From Geodermatophilus sp. DSM 44513 (lineage in GTDB: Bacteria > Actinomycetota > Actinomycetes > Mycobacteriales > Geodermatophilaceae), in NCBI RefSeq assembly GCF_032460525.1, contig NZ_CP135963.1, positions 186,001 through 250,000 on the forward strand: DNA of 64,000 nucleotides. Reading direction: 5' to 3'. The notes below the pieces were generated by a model. It saw only the letters and a list, made by a program, of their open reading frames with translations, was not told where the DNA came from and made no database searches. This document shows positions 21,732 to 31,242 of this stretch, piece by piece. Each line of letters begins with the position of its first letter. Positions within the stretch are counted from its first letter, which is position 1. A program made the translations under genes and the position numbers.

Positions 21732-21978
21732 CCCAGCCGCGGCCGGGACGGCGGCGTCCTCCAGGAGGGTGGCACCACCCGTCGGGAGGGCGTGGCCCGG
21801 CCGGGACGGCCGCCCCGACGGCGCCCGCGCCCCGCGGTGCGGCCGGCGCAGGACCACCCGGGCGGGTCCGGTCGCCCACAACGAATCGACATCCGGTGGT
21901 CCCGTTCCGGAGCCCGGGAATCTAGAGTGACCGCGATCACCCAGACCAGGTGACGAGCACGAGCAGGGAGACCGCACC

Positions 21979-22374
21979 GTGACACCACCCGAAGAACGCA
22001 GGCTGCTCACGCCGGAGGAGTACGCCCAGGCGCAGGCCTCCCCGGAGTTCGTCGAGCTCAAGCGGCGCTTCCGTCGTTTCGCGTTCCCGATGACCGTGGC
22101 CTTCCTGGCCTGGTACCTGCTCTACGTCCTGCTCTCCACCTACGCCCCGGACTTCATGGCCACGCCGGTCTTCGGCAACGTCAACCTCGGCATCCTGCTG
22201 GGCCTCGGCCAGTTCGTGTCCACCTTCGTCATCACCCACGTCTACGTCGCGCACGCGGACAAGCGGACCGACCCGATCTCCGACGAGATGCGCGAGCGGC
22301 TCGAGCACCACGAGTACGCCCGGGGCACCCGCGACGGCGGCACGTCGGTGACCGGGGGTGCCTCGCGTGCCTGA
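21979..22374 (+). CDS. DUF485 membrane protein, 131 aa
   Basis: Small inner-membrane protein with two TM helices (AFPMTVAFLAWYLLYVLLS near 35-53 and LGILLGLGQFVSTFVITHVYV near 72-92). DUF485 (YjcH-like) genes precede the acetate/cation symporter gene actP throughout bacteria, as here, and the protein is presumed to assist the transporter. Its 3' end overlaps the actP start region. GTG start with GGGAG at 8 bases. Confidence 0.92.
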   Translation: MTPPEERRLLTPEEYAQAQASPEFVELKRRFRRFAFPMTVAFLAWYLLYVLLSTYAPDFMATPVFGNVNLGILLGLGQFVSTFVITHVYVAHADKRTDPISDEMRERLEHHEYARGTRDGGTSVTGGASRA

Positions 22375-24010
22375 CGTGCTCGCGGCCGAGAGCGCCACGA
22401 TCGGCAGCCCGGCGGTCAACATCTCCATCTTCGGCGCCTTCGTGCTGATCACGCTGGTCATCACGTTCCGGGCCAGCCGCAACAACACCAGCGCCGCGGA
22501 CTACTACGCCGCCGGCCGCAACATCAGCGGTACCCAGAACGGCCTGGCCATCGCCGGCGACTACCTCTCCGCGGCGTCGTTCCTGGGCATCGCCGGCGCC
22601 ATCGCCGTCTACGGCTACGACGGGTTCCTCTACTCGATCGGCTTCCTCGTCGCCTGGCTGGTGGCGCTGCTGCTCGTCGCCGAGCTGATGCGCAACACCG
22701 CGCGGTACACCATGGCCGACGTCCTGGCGTTCCGGATGCGCCAGGGCCCGGTGCGCACCGCCGCGGCCATCTCCACGCTGGCGGTGTCGCTGTTCTACCT
22801 GCTCGCCCAGATGGCCGGCGCCGGCGGCCTGGTCACCCTGCTGCTCGGGGTCACCGGCGAGGCGGCCCAGGCGCTGGTCGTCGTCCTCGTGGGCGCCCTG
22901 ATGATCGTCTACGTGCTGGTCGGCGGCATGCGCGGTACCACCTACGTGCAGATCATCAAGGCCACGCTGCTGATCGCCGGCGCGCTGGTGATGACGGTGT
23001 GGGTGCTGGCGCTGTACGGCTTCAACCTCTCCGCGGTGCTCGGTGACTCCGCGGCCAACGCCGTGCAGGGCCGTGACGTCTTCGCACCGGGCGCGCAGTA
23101 CGGCGCGAGCAGCCTCACCCGGCTGGACTTCATCTCCCTGGCCCTGGCCCTGGTGCTGGGGACGGCCGGCCTGCCGCACGTGCTGATGCGCTTCTACACC
23201 GTGCCGACGGCCAAGGACGCCCGGCGCTCGGTGGTCTGGGCGATCTGGCTGATCGGGATCTTCTACCTGTTCAGCCTGGTCATCGGCTACGGCGCCGGCG
23301 CGCTCGTGGGCCCGGAGCGGATCCTCTCCGCCCCCGGTGCCGTCAACGCGGCCGCACCGCTGCTGGCCTTCGAGCTCGGCGGCACGGTGCTGCTGGGCAT
23401 CATCGCCGGCGTCGCGTTCGCGACCATCCTCGCCGTGGTCGCCGGCCTGACGATCACCGCCTCGGCGTCCTTCGCCCACGACGTCTACGCGTCGGTCATC
23501 AAGAAGGGCGACGTGTCGCCGAACGGCGAGGTGAAGGTCGCCCGCATCACCGCGATCGTCATCGGGGCCATCTCGATCGGCCTGGGCATCCTGGCGCTGC
23601 AGGCCGGGCTGAACATCGCCTTCCTCGTGGCGCTGGCGTTCGCGGTGGCCGCCTCGGCGAACCTGCCGACCATCCTCTACACGCTGTTCTGGAGCCGGTT
23701 CACCACCCAGGGCGCGCTGTGGTCGATGTACGGCGGGCTGATCACGTGCATCACGCTGATCATCTTCTCGCCGGTGGTGTCCGGCGCGCCGGTCAACCCG
23801 ACGACCGGGGTCAGCCCCTCGCTGGTCCAGGACGTGGACTTCTCCTGGTTCCCGCTGAACAACCCGGGCCTGGTGTCGATCCCGCTGTCGTTCTTCCTCG
23901 GCTGGCTGGGCACCGTGCTGTCCAAGGAGAAGCCGGACGAGCCCAAGTGGGCCGAGCTGGAGGTCCGGGCGTTCACCGGGATCGGGGCGGAGAAGGCCGT
24001 CCAGCACTAA
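22367..24010 (+). CDS. actP: Cation/acetate symporter ActP-like (SSS family), 547 aa
   Basis: Sodium:solute symporter with about 13 TM helices. Family signatures: NNTSAADYYAAGRNISGTQNGLAIAGDYLSAASFLG with the conserved GDYLSAASFLG, YVLVGGMRGTTYVQIIKA, GTAGLPHVLMRFYTVPTAKDARRS, and ASASFAHDVYA. It probably imports acetate or other short monocarboxylates. The upstream DUF485 gene supports this. Start uncertain among GTGs at 22358, 22367 and 22376; the middle one has GGGGG at proper distance. A hairpin repeat begins right after the TAA. Confidence 0.92.
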   Translation: MPDVLAAESATIGSPAVNISIFGAFVLITLVITFRASRNNTSAADYYAAGRNISGTQNGLAIAGDYLSAASFLGIAGAIAVYGYDGFLYSIGFLVAWLVALLLVAELMRNTARYTMADVLAFRMRQGPVRTAAAISTLAVSLFYLLAQMAGAGGLVTLLLGVTGEAAQALVVVLVGALMIVYVLVGGMRGTTYVQIIKATLLIAGALVMTVWVLALYGFNLSAVLGDSAANAVQGRDVFAPGAQYGASSLTRLDFISLALALVLGTAGLPHVLMRFYTVPTAKDARRSVVWAIWLIGIFYLFSLVIGYGAGALVGPERILSAPGAVNAAAPLLAFELGGTVLLGIIAGVAFATILAVVAGLTITASASFAHDVYASVIKKGDVSPNGEVKVARITAIVIGAISIGLGILALQAGLNIAFLVALAFAVAASANLPTILYTLFWSRFTTQGALWSMYGGLITCITLIIFSPVVSGAPVNPTTGVSPSLVQDVDFSWFPLNNPGLVSIPLSFFLGWLGTVLSKEKPDEPKWAELEVRAFTGIGAEKAVQH

Positions 24011-24079
24011 AGAAGGACCCGGCTCCTCCCCACCACTCGCTCCGCTCGTGGCGGGTCCCGGGAGCCGGGCCGTTCCAGT
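24011..24079 (+). terminator. Stop-anchored hairpin repeat, copy 5
   Basis: Stem CCCGGCTCC (24018-24026)/GGAGCCGGG (24061-24069); core CCCCACCACTCGCTCCGCTC and GTGGCGGGTCCC. It follows the TAA of actP as AGAAGGACCC and ends with GGCCGTTCCAG, a tail shared exactly with the copy at 40153-40220. Confidence 0.75.
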
Positions 24080-24139
24080 CGGTTGCGTGGCGCGCGTCCC
24101 CACCTCGGGGGCGCGCGTCTCGCGCGTTCAGGACACTCC

Positions 24140-24337
24140 TCAGGCGGCGGCCCGGGCCGGTGCGGGATCGGGTGCCAGGACGGTGTGCGCACGGCGGTGC
24201 CGGACGGCCCAGCGGGTGAGCAGGCCGGTGAGGACGACGAGGCCGGCAGCCAGGTGCTGGCCGGGTGCGGTGACCGCGACGGCGAGGGCCGCGGCGTAGA
24301 CCACCGTCAGCAGGACGGCGGGGACGGGCAGGTGCAC
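24140..24337 (-). CDS. Small membrane protein, 65 aa
   Basis: Two predicted TM helices (LPVPAVLLTVVYAAALAVAVTA near 3-24 and HLAAGLVVLTGLLTRWAV near 28-45) followed by a basic RHRRAH segment and an Ala/Pro tail. GTG start behind GGAGGAGAGCACC, an unusually good ribosome site. It lies downstream of the Mn catalase gene on the same strand, but a hairpin separates them. No family recognised. Confidence 0.6.
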   Translation of the reverse strand: MHLPVPAVLLTVVYAAALAVAVTAPGQHLAAGLVVLTGLLTRWAVRHRRAHTVLAPDPAPARAAA

Positions 24338-24375
24338 GGTGCTCTCCTCCAGGGGAGGCGTCCCGCCGGCCGGCA

Positions 24376-24396
24376 GCCGGGTCGCGGGGACCCGGC
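24376..24396 (-). terminator. Hairpin after the Mn catalase gene
   Basis: GCCGGGTC (24376-24383) pairs perfectly with GACCCGGC (24389-24396) over a 5-base loop, 36 bases after the catalase stop on the minus strand and before the small membrane protein gene. Confidence 0.6.
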
Positions 24397-24431
24397 CGCC
24401 GGCGCGGCGACGGCGCAGGGGACGGATCGGC

Positions 24432-25292
24432 TCAGGTGAGCAGGTCCTTGGCCTTCTGCAGCAGCGACTGCCCCGGCAGCTGGGGCGAGGAGAACAGCCG
24501 CGGGTCACCCGGCGGCAGGATCGGCGCGTCGGCCATCGCCTCGATCGGGCGGGCACGGAACTCACCCCGGCCGTCGGGGGCCGGCCCGGACGCCCAGCGG
24601 CCGGCCGAGGCCTCGGGGCCGTCGGAGGCGTCGATGAAGGTGTAGCCGAGGTCGGCGATCTCCTCCTCCAGCGGGAAGGCCTCCGGCACCGGGATGTTCT
24701 CGATGCCGTCCTCCTTGAGCTGCTCCACCGCCGCCAGCCACTGCATCTGGTGCATGTGGTCGCGGGTGATGAGGAACCGCAGCATGTCCTTGACGCCGGG
24801 GTCGTCGGTCATGTTGTAGATGCGGGAGACCTGCAGGCGGCCCTGCATCTCGGCCGTGGCGTTGTACATGAAGTCGGCCATGAGGTTGCCGCTGGCGGTG
24901 ACGTAGGCGCCGGTCCACGGGTTGCCCATGCTGTCCATGTAGGACGCGCCCTGACCGTTGGCGATCAGGTGCTGCGGGTTGTGCTGCCCGTAGCCGGCGG
25001 CCGCCTCCTTGGTGCGGTCGGCGGCGTCGGGCTTGAGCGGCGCGTGGTCGAGCAGCCGGTCGATCATCGTGATGATCATCTCGACGTGCGCCAGCTCCTC
25101 GGTGCCGATGGCCAGGAGCATGTCCTTGTACTTGCCGGGCAGCCGGCAGTTCCAGCCCTGCAGCAGGTACTGCGTGGCGACCGTCATCTCGCCCCACTGG
25201 CCGCCGAGGATCTCCTGCATCTTCCGGGCGAAGTCCGGGTCGGGGCCGTCGGGCTTGGCCTCGTACTGCAGGGCGTGGGTGTGCGTGAACAT
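24432..25292 (-). CDS. Manganese (non-heme) catalase, 286 aa
   Basis: Ferritin-like dimanganese catalase that dismutates hydrogen peroxide. The metal ligands fall at the positions known for the Lactobacillus enzyme: Glu35 (QWGEMTVATQY), Glu66 and His69 (TEELAHVEMI), Glu148 (ATAEMQGRLQ) and His181 (ITRDHMHQMQW). The C-terminal 60 residues are Pro-rich and less conserved. ATG start with AGGGAG upstream. About 200 bases of upstream sequence precede it, ending at a hairpin repeat, so it has its own promoter. Confidence 0.95.
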   Translation of the reverse strand: MFTHTHALQYEAKPDGPDPDFARKMQEILGGQWGEMTVATQYLLQGWNCRLPGKYKDMLLAIGTEELAHVEMIITMIDRLLDHAPLKPDAADRTKEAAAGYGQHNPQHLIANGQGASYMDSMGNPWTGAYVTASGNLMADFMYNATAEMQGRLQVSRIYNMTDDPGVKDMLRFLITRDHMHQMQWLAAVEQLKEDGIENIPVPEAFPLEEEIADLGYTFIDASDGPEASAGRWASGPAPDGRGEFRARPIEAMADAPILPPGDPRLFSSPQLPGQSLLQKAKDLLT

Positions 25293-25440
25293 GCGGTTCT
25301 CCCTGGCGTCGTCGCGCCACCGCCGGTGCGGTGACACCCGGGATCTGCCCGCCCCAGCTGGCCCCCCCGTGCCGACCGCTGGCCCCCCGGTGCCAACAAC
25401 ACCGCGGTCGGGTGCGGCCCCTCGTGCCAGTGGACCGTGG

Positions 25441-25498
25441 CCCTCCTGCAGGGGCCCGCCGCGAGCGTGCGAGCGGTGGGGGGCAGGAGGGTCCTTCA
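25441..25498 (-). terminator. Stop-anchored hairpin repeat, copy 6
   Basis: Stem CCCTCCTGC (25441-25449)/GCAGGAGGG (25483-25491), inner pairing CCCGCC/GGTGGG, loop GCGAGCGTGCGAGC identical to copy 1. On the minus strand it starts at the histidine kinase stop codon as TGAAGGACCC. Confidence 0.78.
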
Positions 25499-26230
25499 CC
25501 GGTCCGGCAGCTGCACGGTCAGCGTGAGCGCCGTGCCGTCCTCGGCCCACACGATCCGGCCGCCCAGCTCGGCGGTCTGCCGCCGCACCGACCACAGGCC
25601 GAGGCCGGTGAGGTCCGGCGGCGGGGCGTCGGTGGACAGGTGACCGAGCAGCCGCTCCGGCCGCGAGACGGCCTGGGTGAGCGCCAGGTCGACCCAGCCG
25701 GGACGGCACCGGAGGGCGAGCAGGACGGTGGCGCCGTCCCCGTGCCGGTGGGCGTTCTCCAGCAGGTTGGTGAGGATGCGCTGCACCCGCGCGTCGGCGA
25801 CGGCGACCTCCCCGGCGTGCGGGCAGAACCGCACGGTCAGCTGCACGGCGGGCAGCCCGGCGGCGGCCACCGAGGCGCGGACGACGTCACCCAGCCGGCG
25901 CGGCCCGCGGCCCAGCGGGGCCGCACCGCCCGTGGCGGCGGCCGTCCGCAGCATCGAGGACAGGTGGGCGGTCTGCGCGCGGGCCAGCTCCAGCACCTCG
26001 CGGGGGTCCGGTGCCGGCCCGGCCGACGGGCCGGCGGGTCCGAGGGCCCCCAGCAGCGCCTCCAGCGAGGCCAGCGGCGAGCGCATGTCGTGGCAGAGGG
26101 CCCGCACGAGTGCCTGGTCGGGGGCCGGGGCGTCCGGGGTGCCGGCCCGGTCGTGGGTTCGGCGGCGCAGCAGGCGGCGCAGCACGCCACCGGTCTCGGC
26201 GGGGGTGGAGGGGTTGGCGGCGAGGGTCAT
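25496..26230 (-). CDS. Soluble sensor histidine kinase, 244 aa
   Basis: Two-component kinase without TM helices or a recognisable sensor domain. The phosphoacceptor H-box is ALCHDMRSPLASLEALLGAL with His47. The ATPase part is short: N-box RILTNLLENAHRHGDG and GLGLWSVRRQTAELGGRIVWAEDGTALTLTVQLP. The missing input domain suggests that it senses in the cytosol or through a partner. ATG start behind GGAGGTGCCC. Divergent, 59 bases from a response regulator, its likely partner. Confidence 0.85.
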   Translation of the reverse strand: MTLAANPSTPAETGGVLRRLLRRRTHDRAGTPDAPAPDQALVRALCHDMRSPLASLEALLGALGPAGPSAGPAPDPREVLELARAQTAHLSSMLRTAAATGGAAPLGRGPRRLGDVVRASVAAAGLPAVQLTVRFCPHAGEVAVADARVQRILTNLLENAHRHGDGATVLLALRCRPGWVDLALTQAVSRPERLLGHLSTDAPPPDLTGLGLWSVRRQTAELGGRIVWAEDGTALTLTVQLPDR

Positions 26231-26289
26231 GGGCACCTCCGGAGTGCGTCCGGTCAGCAGCGCCGGCGCTGCCGTCCGTCTGGGGAGCG

Positions 26290-26979
26290 ATGGATCCGAC
26301 CGACGCCGGTGCTGGGCGCCGTCCCGAGGTCGACGTCGTGCTCGTCGACGACCACCCGTTGTTCAGCCGGGGCCTGGCCCTGCTGCTGCCGGGGGTGAGC
26401 GAGGGGCGGGTGCGCGTCGTGGCCACGACCGACGACGCGTCGGCGGCCGCCGCGATGGTGCGCCGCCACCACGCCGACGTGGCCATCGTCGACCTGCACA
26501 TGCCGCCGCCGGGCGGCACGCGGGCGATCGCGGCCATCCGCCGGGCGGACCCGACGGTGCGGGTCGTGGCGCTGTCCGGTCAGGCGGAGGAGGACGCCGT
26601 CCTGGAGGCGCTGCGCGCCGGGGCGGCCGGGTTCCTGCCCAAGACCACCGACCCCGAGGCGCTGGTCCGGCCGCTGCTCGCCGTGCTCGACGGCTGGTCG
26701 GTGCTGCCCGAGGACCTGCTGCGCCGGTTGCTCGAGGAGTCCGCGCCCTCCGGGGAGCAGGGGCTGGCCGAGCGGCTCACCGCCGACGAGCGCCGGCTGT
26801 GGCGGCTGGTGGCCGACGGCACGAGCACCGTGGAGATCGCCACCACGCTGCACGTGTCCGAGCGGACGGCGAAGCGGCTGGTGGCCGCCCTGCTGCGCAC
26901 CCTGGGCGTGGCCACCCGCATGGAGGCCGCCGCGCTCGCCGGCCGGGTGCACCTGCGTGGTGACGGCAGGCGGGAGTGA
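26290..26979 (+). CDS. LuxR-type response regulator, 229 aa
   Basis: Receiver domain with the acidic pair VLVDDHPLFSRGL, phosphoacceptor Asp in VAIVDLHMPPPGG and the Lys in GFLPKTTDPEAL, then a C-terminal helix-turn-helix (LTADERRLWRLVADGTSTVEIATTLHVSERTAKRLVAALLRTLGV). The HTH is LuxR-like, with W in the first helix where E(R)EVL is usual. Transcribed divergently from the adjacent histidine kinase, so the pair is probably a cognate system whose shared promoter region it may bind. Confidence 0.87.
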   Translation: MDPTDAGAGRRPEVDVVLVDDHPLFSRGLALLLPGVSEGRVRVVATTDDASAAAAMVRRHHADVAIVDLHMPPPGGTRAIAAIRRADPTVRVVALSGQAEEDAVLEALRAGAAGFLPKTTDPEALVRPLLAVLDGWSVLPEDLLRRLLEESAPSGEQGLAERLTADERRLWRLVADGTSTVEIATTLHVSERTAKRLVAALLRTLGVATRMEAAALAGRVHLRGDGRRE

Positions 26980-27074
26980 GTTCCGCGCCGCTGCCGTCTC
27001 GCACGTCATCGCCGCCCATCTACCCGGCACGGTGATCGACACGCGCCGCCGCGGGCGGCCGTGAGGTGAACGGC

Positions 27075-28598
27075 TCAGCGGGGGGCGAGGGTCTCCGCCC
27101 AGGAGCCCGACGACGCCGCGGTGGTGAAGCCGGGGACGTCCGCGGCGGCCATGTCCACCGCCGCGTAGCCCCCGCTGCCGGCGCCCACGCAGGCCAGGAC
27201 CGTGGCCAGCCCGGCCCGCCGCTGCAGGGGGCTCTGCCGCACCTGCCAGCCGACGACGGCGCGCCGCTGCAGGACCGCCTGCTCGCGCACCAGCCAGCCA
27301 CTGCGGACGCTGAACGACCGCGGCCCCGCCCGGTGCCCCAGCGCCCGGAAGCGGCCGATCCCCATCGGCACGCCCAGCAGCGTGAGGACGACGCCGGCGA
27401 CCAGCACCGGCCACCCCCCGGCGGCCGCGGTCGTCCAGACCCCGCCGGCGGTGACCAGCAGGCCGGCGGTCAGCGCGCGGGCCAGCCGCCGGCGCAGTGC
27501 CGCCGGCGGGTGGCCGGTCAGCGGGCCGGGGTCCTCGACCAGCCGGCCCAGCAGCCGCAGCGCCTCGGTGCGCGGGCCCAGCGGCAACAGCTGGCCCCGC
27601 CGGTTGGCTTGCCCGAGGCCGGTGACCAGGGCGTTCACCCGTGCCGCGCGCACCCAGCGCATGCCCAGCCCCTCGCTGAGCGTGCCGCCGCGGATCCGGT
27701 CGACCTCCAGCTCGGTGTGCCGGCGGGTGAGCAGCCCGCGGACAGCCACCAGGGAGCCGCCGCGGCGCACCAGCCGGTAGCGCCAGTTGACGACGGCCGC
27801 GCCGACGACCGCGGTCAGCGCCAGGAGCGGCACGGCGGCGACCAGTACGGCCACGACCAGCCCCGCGGAGGGCTCCGGCCCGGCGAGGTCCGGGACGACG
27901 GCGTCCGGGAGTTCCTGGAGCAGGCGGACCAGGGTGCCGACCGCGGCCACCGGGACGACCAGGTAGCTGCCGACCAGCGGCGCGTAGAGCAGCCAGCGGG
28001 GGGACAGGCGGGCGATCTCCTCCTCGGCCGGCTGCCCCGGGCCGTCCGGGCCGGGCCCGTCCGCCGCGGCCGGGCGGCGGCTCAGCAGCCGGGCGCGCAG
28101 CCGGTCGCCCTCGGCGCGCGGCACGCCGTCGACGACCAGTTCCTCCTCGTTGGTCCCGACCGAGCCCGCGGCGGCGTCGATGCGCACCCGCACCAGCCCG
28201 AGCAGCCGGTGCAGCGGCGGGGCCTCCACCTCCACGCCGCGGATGCGGTCGTTGGGCACCGTGCGCACCGAGCGGGCCAGCAGCCCGCGGGTGACGACGA
28301 CCGCCGTCGCCCGGTCGGCGTAGCTGAACCGCCACCAGCTCAGTGCGGCGGTCGCCAGCGACAGCAGCGTGACGGCCACCGCGAGGACGACGACCGTGGT
28401 CAACCCGTCGCCCAGGCCGACCACCGCGGCGACCGGGATGAGCGCCGGCACCGCCTGGCGAGCCTGCCGGAAGGTGGCGGTGTGCACCAGCACCACCAGC
28501 GGCGAGGTCCGGCGGGGTCGCTCTCCGGGCACGAGTGCGTCGCCGGCAGCCGCGTCCGGCCAGGCCCGTTCCCCGGCGGGGTGCTCGGGTCGGCTCAC
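27075..28598 (-). CDS. PH domain membrane protein (YdbT-like, bPH2), 507 aa
   Basis: Multipass membrane protein with repeated bacterial PH-like (DUF304) domains: one after TM pair 1-2 (VVVTRGLLARSVRTVPNDRIRGVEVEAPPLHRLLGLVRVRIDAAAG), a second (LVAVRGLLTRRHTELEVDRIRGGTLSEGLGMRWVRAARV) and a C-terminal third (SFSVRSGWLVREQAVLQRRAVVGWQVRQSPLQRRAGLATV). Each is preceded by one or two TM helices. Function of YdbT proteins is unknown; an envelope or membrane-homeostasis role is usually suggested. GTG start overlaps the upstream PH gene stop by 4 bases (GTGA). Confidence 0.88.
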   Translation of the reverse strand: MSRPEHPAGERAWPDAAAGDALVPGERPRRTSPLVVLVHTATFRQARQAVPALIPVAAVVGLGDGLTTVVVLAVAVTLLSLATAALSWWRFSYADRATAVVVTRGLLARSVRTVPNDRIRGVEVEAPPLHRLLGLVRVRIDAAAGSVGTNEEELVVDGVPRAEGDRLRARLLSRRPAAADGPGPDGPGQPAEEEIARLSPRWLLYAPLVGSYLVVPVAAVGTLVRLLQELPDAVVPDLAGPEPSAGLVVAVLVAAVPLLALTAVVGAAVVNWRYRLVRRGGSLVAVRGLLTRRHTELEVDRIRGGTLSEGLGMRWVRAARVNALVTGLGQANRRGQLLPLGPRTEALRLLGRLVEDPGPLTGHPPAALRRRLARALTAGLLVTAGGVWTTAAAGGWPVLVAGVVLTLLGVPMGIGRFRALGHRAGPRSFSVRSGWLVREQAVLQRRAVVGWQVRQSPLQRRAGLATVLACVGAGSGGYAAVDMAAADVPGFTTAASSGSWAETLAPR

Positions 28599-29119
28599 GT
28601 CACCTCGTCGCGGACCAGCTCGGCCCGCCGGGCGAGGTCGTCGGCGACCCGCTGCGCCACGTCGGCCTCCAGGTGCAGCACCCGGACCGTGCCCTGGGAC
28701 GACGCCGTCAGCACCGCCACCGTGGCCAGGCCGAACAGCTGCTGCAGCACGCCACGGGTGACGTCGACGGTCTGGATGCGCGAGATCGGCACCAGCGTCC
28801 AGGTGCGGGTCAGCCAGCCGGTGAGGGTGTAGACGGCCTCGCCGGTGACCTCCCACCGGTGCACCCGGTAGCGCACCCACGGGCGGATGCCGATCGTGAC
28901 GACGGCGTCCAGGGCGAGCAGCGAGGGCAGCAGCCAGCCCAGCACCGGTGCCGGCCCGCCGTCGGGCAGGAAGGCCAGGACGGCGACCACCACCACGACC
29001 CAGAACAGGGTGCCGATGACGCCCTCGACGACCCACAGGCCGATCGCGGAGCGGGACAGCGGCCAGGCGGGGTCGCGGACGGGCGTCCCGGCGTCGGGCC
29101 CGGCGGCGTCGGCGGTCAT
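28595..29119 (-). CDS. PH domain membrane protein (YdbS-like), 174 aa
   Basis: Two TM helices ([22 protein letters not shown] near 33-54 and [19 protein letters not shown] near 63-81) followed by one bPH2 domain ([41 protein letters not shown]). The smaller partner of the larger PH protein, to which it is coupled by a 4-base overlap; such ydbS-ydbT pairs are common. Start among ATG 29128, GTG 29122 and ATG 29119; the last has GGGGG at reasonable spacing. Confidence 0.87.
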   Translation of the reverse strand: MTADAAGPDAGTPVRDPAWPLSRSAIGLWVVEGVIGTLFWVVVVVAVLAFLPDGGPAPVLGWLLPSLLALDAVVTIGIRPWVRYRVHRWEVTGEAVYTLTGWLTRTWTLVPISRIQTVDVTRGVLQQLFGLATVAVLTASSQGTVRVLHLEADVAQRVADDLARRAELVRDEVT

Positions 29120-29225
29120 CACCCCCATCCTGTCAGCGTCCGCCGCCGGACCCCGGCGTTGGACTCGACAACCGCGGCGATCGGCCGATGTCCCTGGTGG
29201 GCGATCGAGAGGGCAGGAGTCGGAC

Positions 29226-30848
29226 GTGACGGATCGCAGGTGGTCACTGCGCGGTGTCCGGTTGGCGACCCGGCTCGGCGTCGGGTTCGGCCTGGTGACC
29301 GCACTGACCGGCGTCATCGCCGGGGTGGGTCTCACGGGCATGGACTCGCTGCACGACTCCGGCCGCGACCTGGCCGCCGCGCGGGCCGTGACCGAGGCCG
29401 CCGGGCAGGCCAAGTTCCGCACCGCCGACTTCGCGGGCTGGCAGACCGGCTACGCCTTCGACACCATCCGGGGCATCCCCGGTGCCACCTCCGACGACGT
29501 CGGCCAGCGCGCGGAGTTCCTCGCCTCCACCCTGGCCTTCACCGAGGACCTGGACCGGTTGGCCGCGCTGCCGCTGGTCGAGGACGAACGAGCCCAGCTG
29601 GAGGTCGCCCGCGCCGCGTTCACCCAGTACCTCCAGGTCGACCACCTGATCATCACGGCGTTCCGCAGTCCCGAGCCGGGCGGCGCCGTGCGCGCCGGGG
29701 AGCTCGCCTCCGGCGAGGCGCTGGTGCACTTCGTGACCATGGCCGACGCGATCGGGGCCGTCGTCGACTCCGTGCGGCAGCGCAGCGAGGCCGCAGCGGC
29801 CCAGGCCGAGGAGCGTGCCGACTCCGCCCAGGTCCTGCTCGGGGTCTCGACCGCGCTGGCGGTCGTCCTCGCCGCGGCCCTGGCCTGGCTGATCGCCTCG
29901 TCGGTGACCCGGCCGCTGCGGGCCGTGGGGGACGTCGCGGCGGCGTTCGCCGAGGGCGACCTGGGCCGCCGCGCGCAGGTCTCCGGTCGCGACGAGGTGG
30001 CCGACATGGCCCGCGCCCTCGACGGGGCGCTCGACACCCTCGCCGACGTGGTGGCGCGCATGGGAGAGGGCGTGCAGACCCTGTCCACCGCGTCGGAGGA
30101 GCTGTCCGTGACGTCGGCGTCGATGCAGGCCTCGGCCGCGGAGTCGTCGTCCCAGGCGGCGGTGGTGTCCGGAGCGGCGGAGCAGGTCTCCGGGGGCATC
30201 CAGACGGTGGCCGCCGGCACCGAGCAGATGAGCGCCTCCATCCGCGAGATCGCGCAGAACGCCACCAGCGCCACGGCCGTGGCCCAGCAGGCCGTCACCG
30301 TGGCGGCCACCACGTCCCGGACGGTCACCGAGCTGGGCAGGTCCTCCACGGAGATCGGCGAGGTGGTCCGGGTGATCACCTCGATCGCCGAGCAGACGAA
30401 CCTGCTGGCGCTGAACGCCACCATCGAGGCGGCGCGCGCCGGCGAGGCGGGCAAGGGCTTCGCCGTCGTCGCCAACGAGGTCAAGGAGCTGGCGCAGGAG
30501 ACGGCGAAGGCGACCGAGGACATCGCCCGCCGGATCGAGGGCATCCAGAGCGGGACGACGGCGGCTGTCGAGGCCATCGGCGAGATCTCGGCGATCATCG
30601 AGCGGATGAGCGACGCCCAGACGACGATCGCCTCGGCCGTCGAGGAGCAGACCGCGACCACCAACGAGATGGCGCGCAACGTCGCGGAGGCCGCCGCGGG
30701 AGCGGGTGACATCGCCCAGAACGTCGACGCGGTGGCCACCGCCGTCCGCAGTGTCACGTCGGGCGCCGCGCAGACCTCCGCGGCGGCGCAGGAGCTGTCC
30801 CTCATGGCCGGCCGGCTGCAGGGGCAGGTGCAGCGCTACCACGGCTGA
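29226..30848 (+). CDS. Methyl-accepting chemotaxis protein, 540 aa
   Basis: Chemoreceptor-type sensor. TM1 near residues 15-37, a periplasmic helical sensor of about 155 residues, TM2 near 200-218 ([22 protein letters not shown]), a HAMP domain ([41 protein letters not shown]) and the signalling hairpin [19 protein letters not shown] followed by [15 protein letters not shown]. No che or fla genes are in the window, so it may act through distant chemotaxis genes. GTG start with GGAG. A hairpin follows its stop. Confidence 0.92.
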   Translation: MTDRRWSLRGVRLATRLGVGFGLVTALTGVIAGVGLTGMDSLHDSGRDLAAARAVTEAAGQAKFRTADFAGWQTGYAFDTIRGIPGATSDDVGQRAEFLASTLAFTEDLDRLAALPLVEDERAQLEVARAAFTQYLQVDHLIITAFRSPEPGGAVRAGELASGEALVHFVTMADAIGAVVDSVRQRSEAAAAQAEERADSAQVLLGVSTALAVVLAAALAWLIASSVTRPLRAVGDVAAAFAEGDLGRRAQVSGRDEVADMARALDGALDTLADVVARMGEGVQTLSTASEELSVTSASMQASAAESSSQAAVVSGAAEQVSGGIQTVAAGTEQMSASIREIAQNATSATAVAQQAVTVAATTSRTVTELGRSSTEIGEVVRVITSIAEQTNLLALNATIEAARAGEAGKGFAVVANEVKELAQETAKATEDIARRIEGIQSGTTAAVEAIGEISAIIERMSDAQTTIASAVEEQTATTNEMARNVAEAAAGAGDIAQNVDAVATAVRSVTSGAAQTSAAAQELSLMAGRLQGQVQRYHG

Positions 30849-30856
30849 CGACCGCA

Positions 30857-30875
30857 CCACCCGGCTCCCGGGTGG
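30857..30875 (+). terminator. Hairpin after the chemoreceptor gene
   Basis: CCACCCGG (30857-30864) with CCGGGTGG (30868-30875), loop CTC, starting 8 bases after the chemoreceptor stop. Confidence 0.65.
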
Positions 30876-30908
30876 CTGCGTCCGGGCGCTGGCAGGATGG
30901 GTGCCGTG

Positions 30909-31238
30909 ATGCCGCAGCAGGTCCCGACCGTGCCCGCCAGCGAGCTGCCCGAGGACGCCGTCGTCCTCGACGTCCGCGAGGACGACGAGTGGGTCGCCGG
31001 CCACATCGACGGGGCCACCCACATCCCGATGGGCGAGGTACCGGCCCGGCTGGACGACCTGCCCGAGGGCGACCCGGTCTACGTCACCTGCCGCGGCGGC
31101 GGCCGCTCGGCGCGGGTCGCCGCCTGGCTGAACGCCAACGGCTACGACGCCGTCAACGTCGGCGGTGGCATGGGTGAGTGGGAGGCCGCCGGCCGGCCCA
31201 TGGTGAGCGAGACCGGCCAGCAGCCCTTCGTGCGCTGA
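30909..31238 (+). CDS. Rhodanese-like sulfurtransferase domain protein, 109 aa
   Basis: Single rhodanese domain: AVVLDVREDDEWVAGHIDGATHIPMGE, and the active-site loop VTCRGGGRSARVAAWL with catalytic Cys61, ending NVGGGMGEWEAAGRPM. Such small proteins move sulfane sulfur or carry persulfides in the cytosol; no specific partner is seen nearby. ATG 30909 preferred; an in-frame ATG at 30897 is possible. Converges with the GH8 gene, five bases apart. Confidence 0.9.
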   Translation: MPQQVPTVPASELPEDAVVLDVREDDEWVAGHIDGATHIPMGEVPARLDDLPEGDPVYVTCRGGGRSARVAAWLNANGYDAVNVGGGMGEWEAAGRPMVSETGQQPFVR

Positions 31239-31242
31239 GTCC

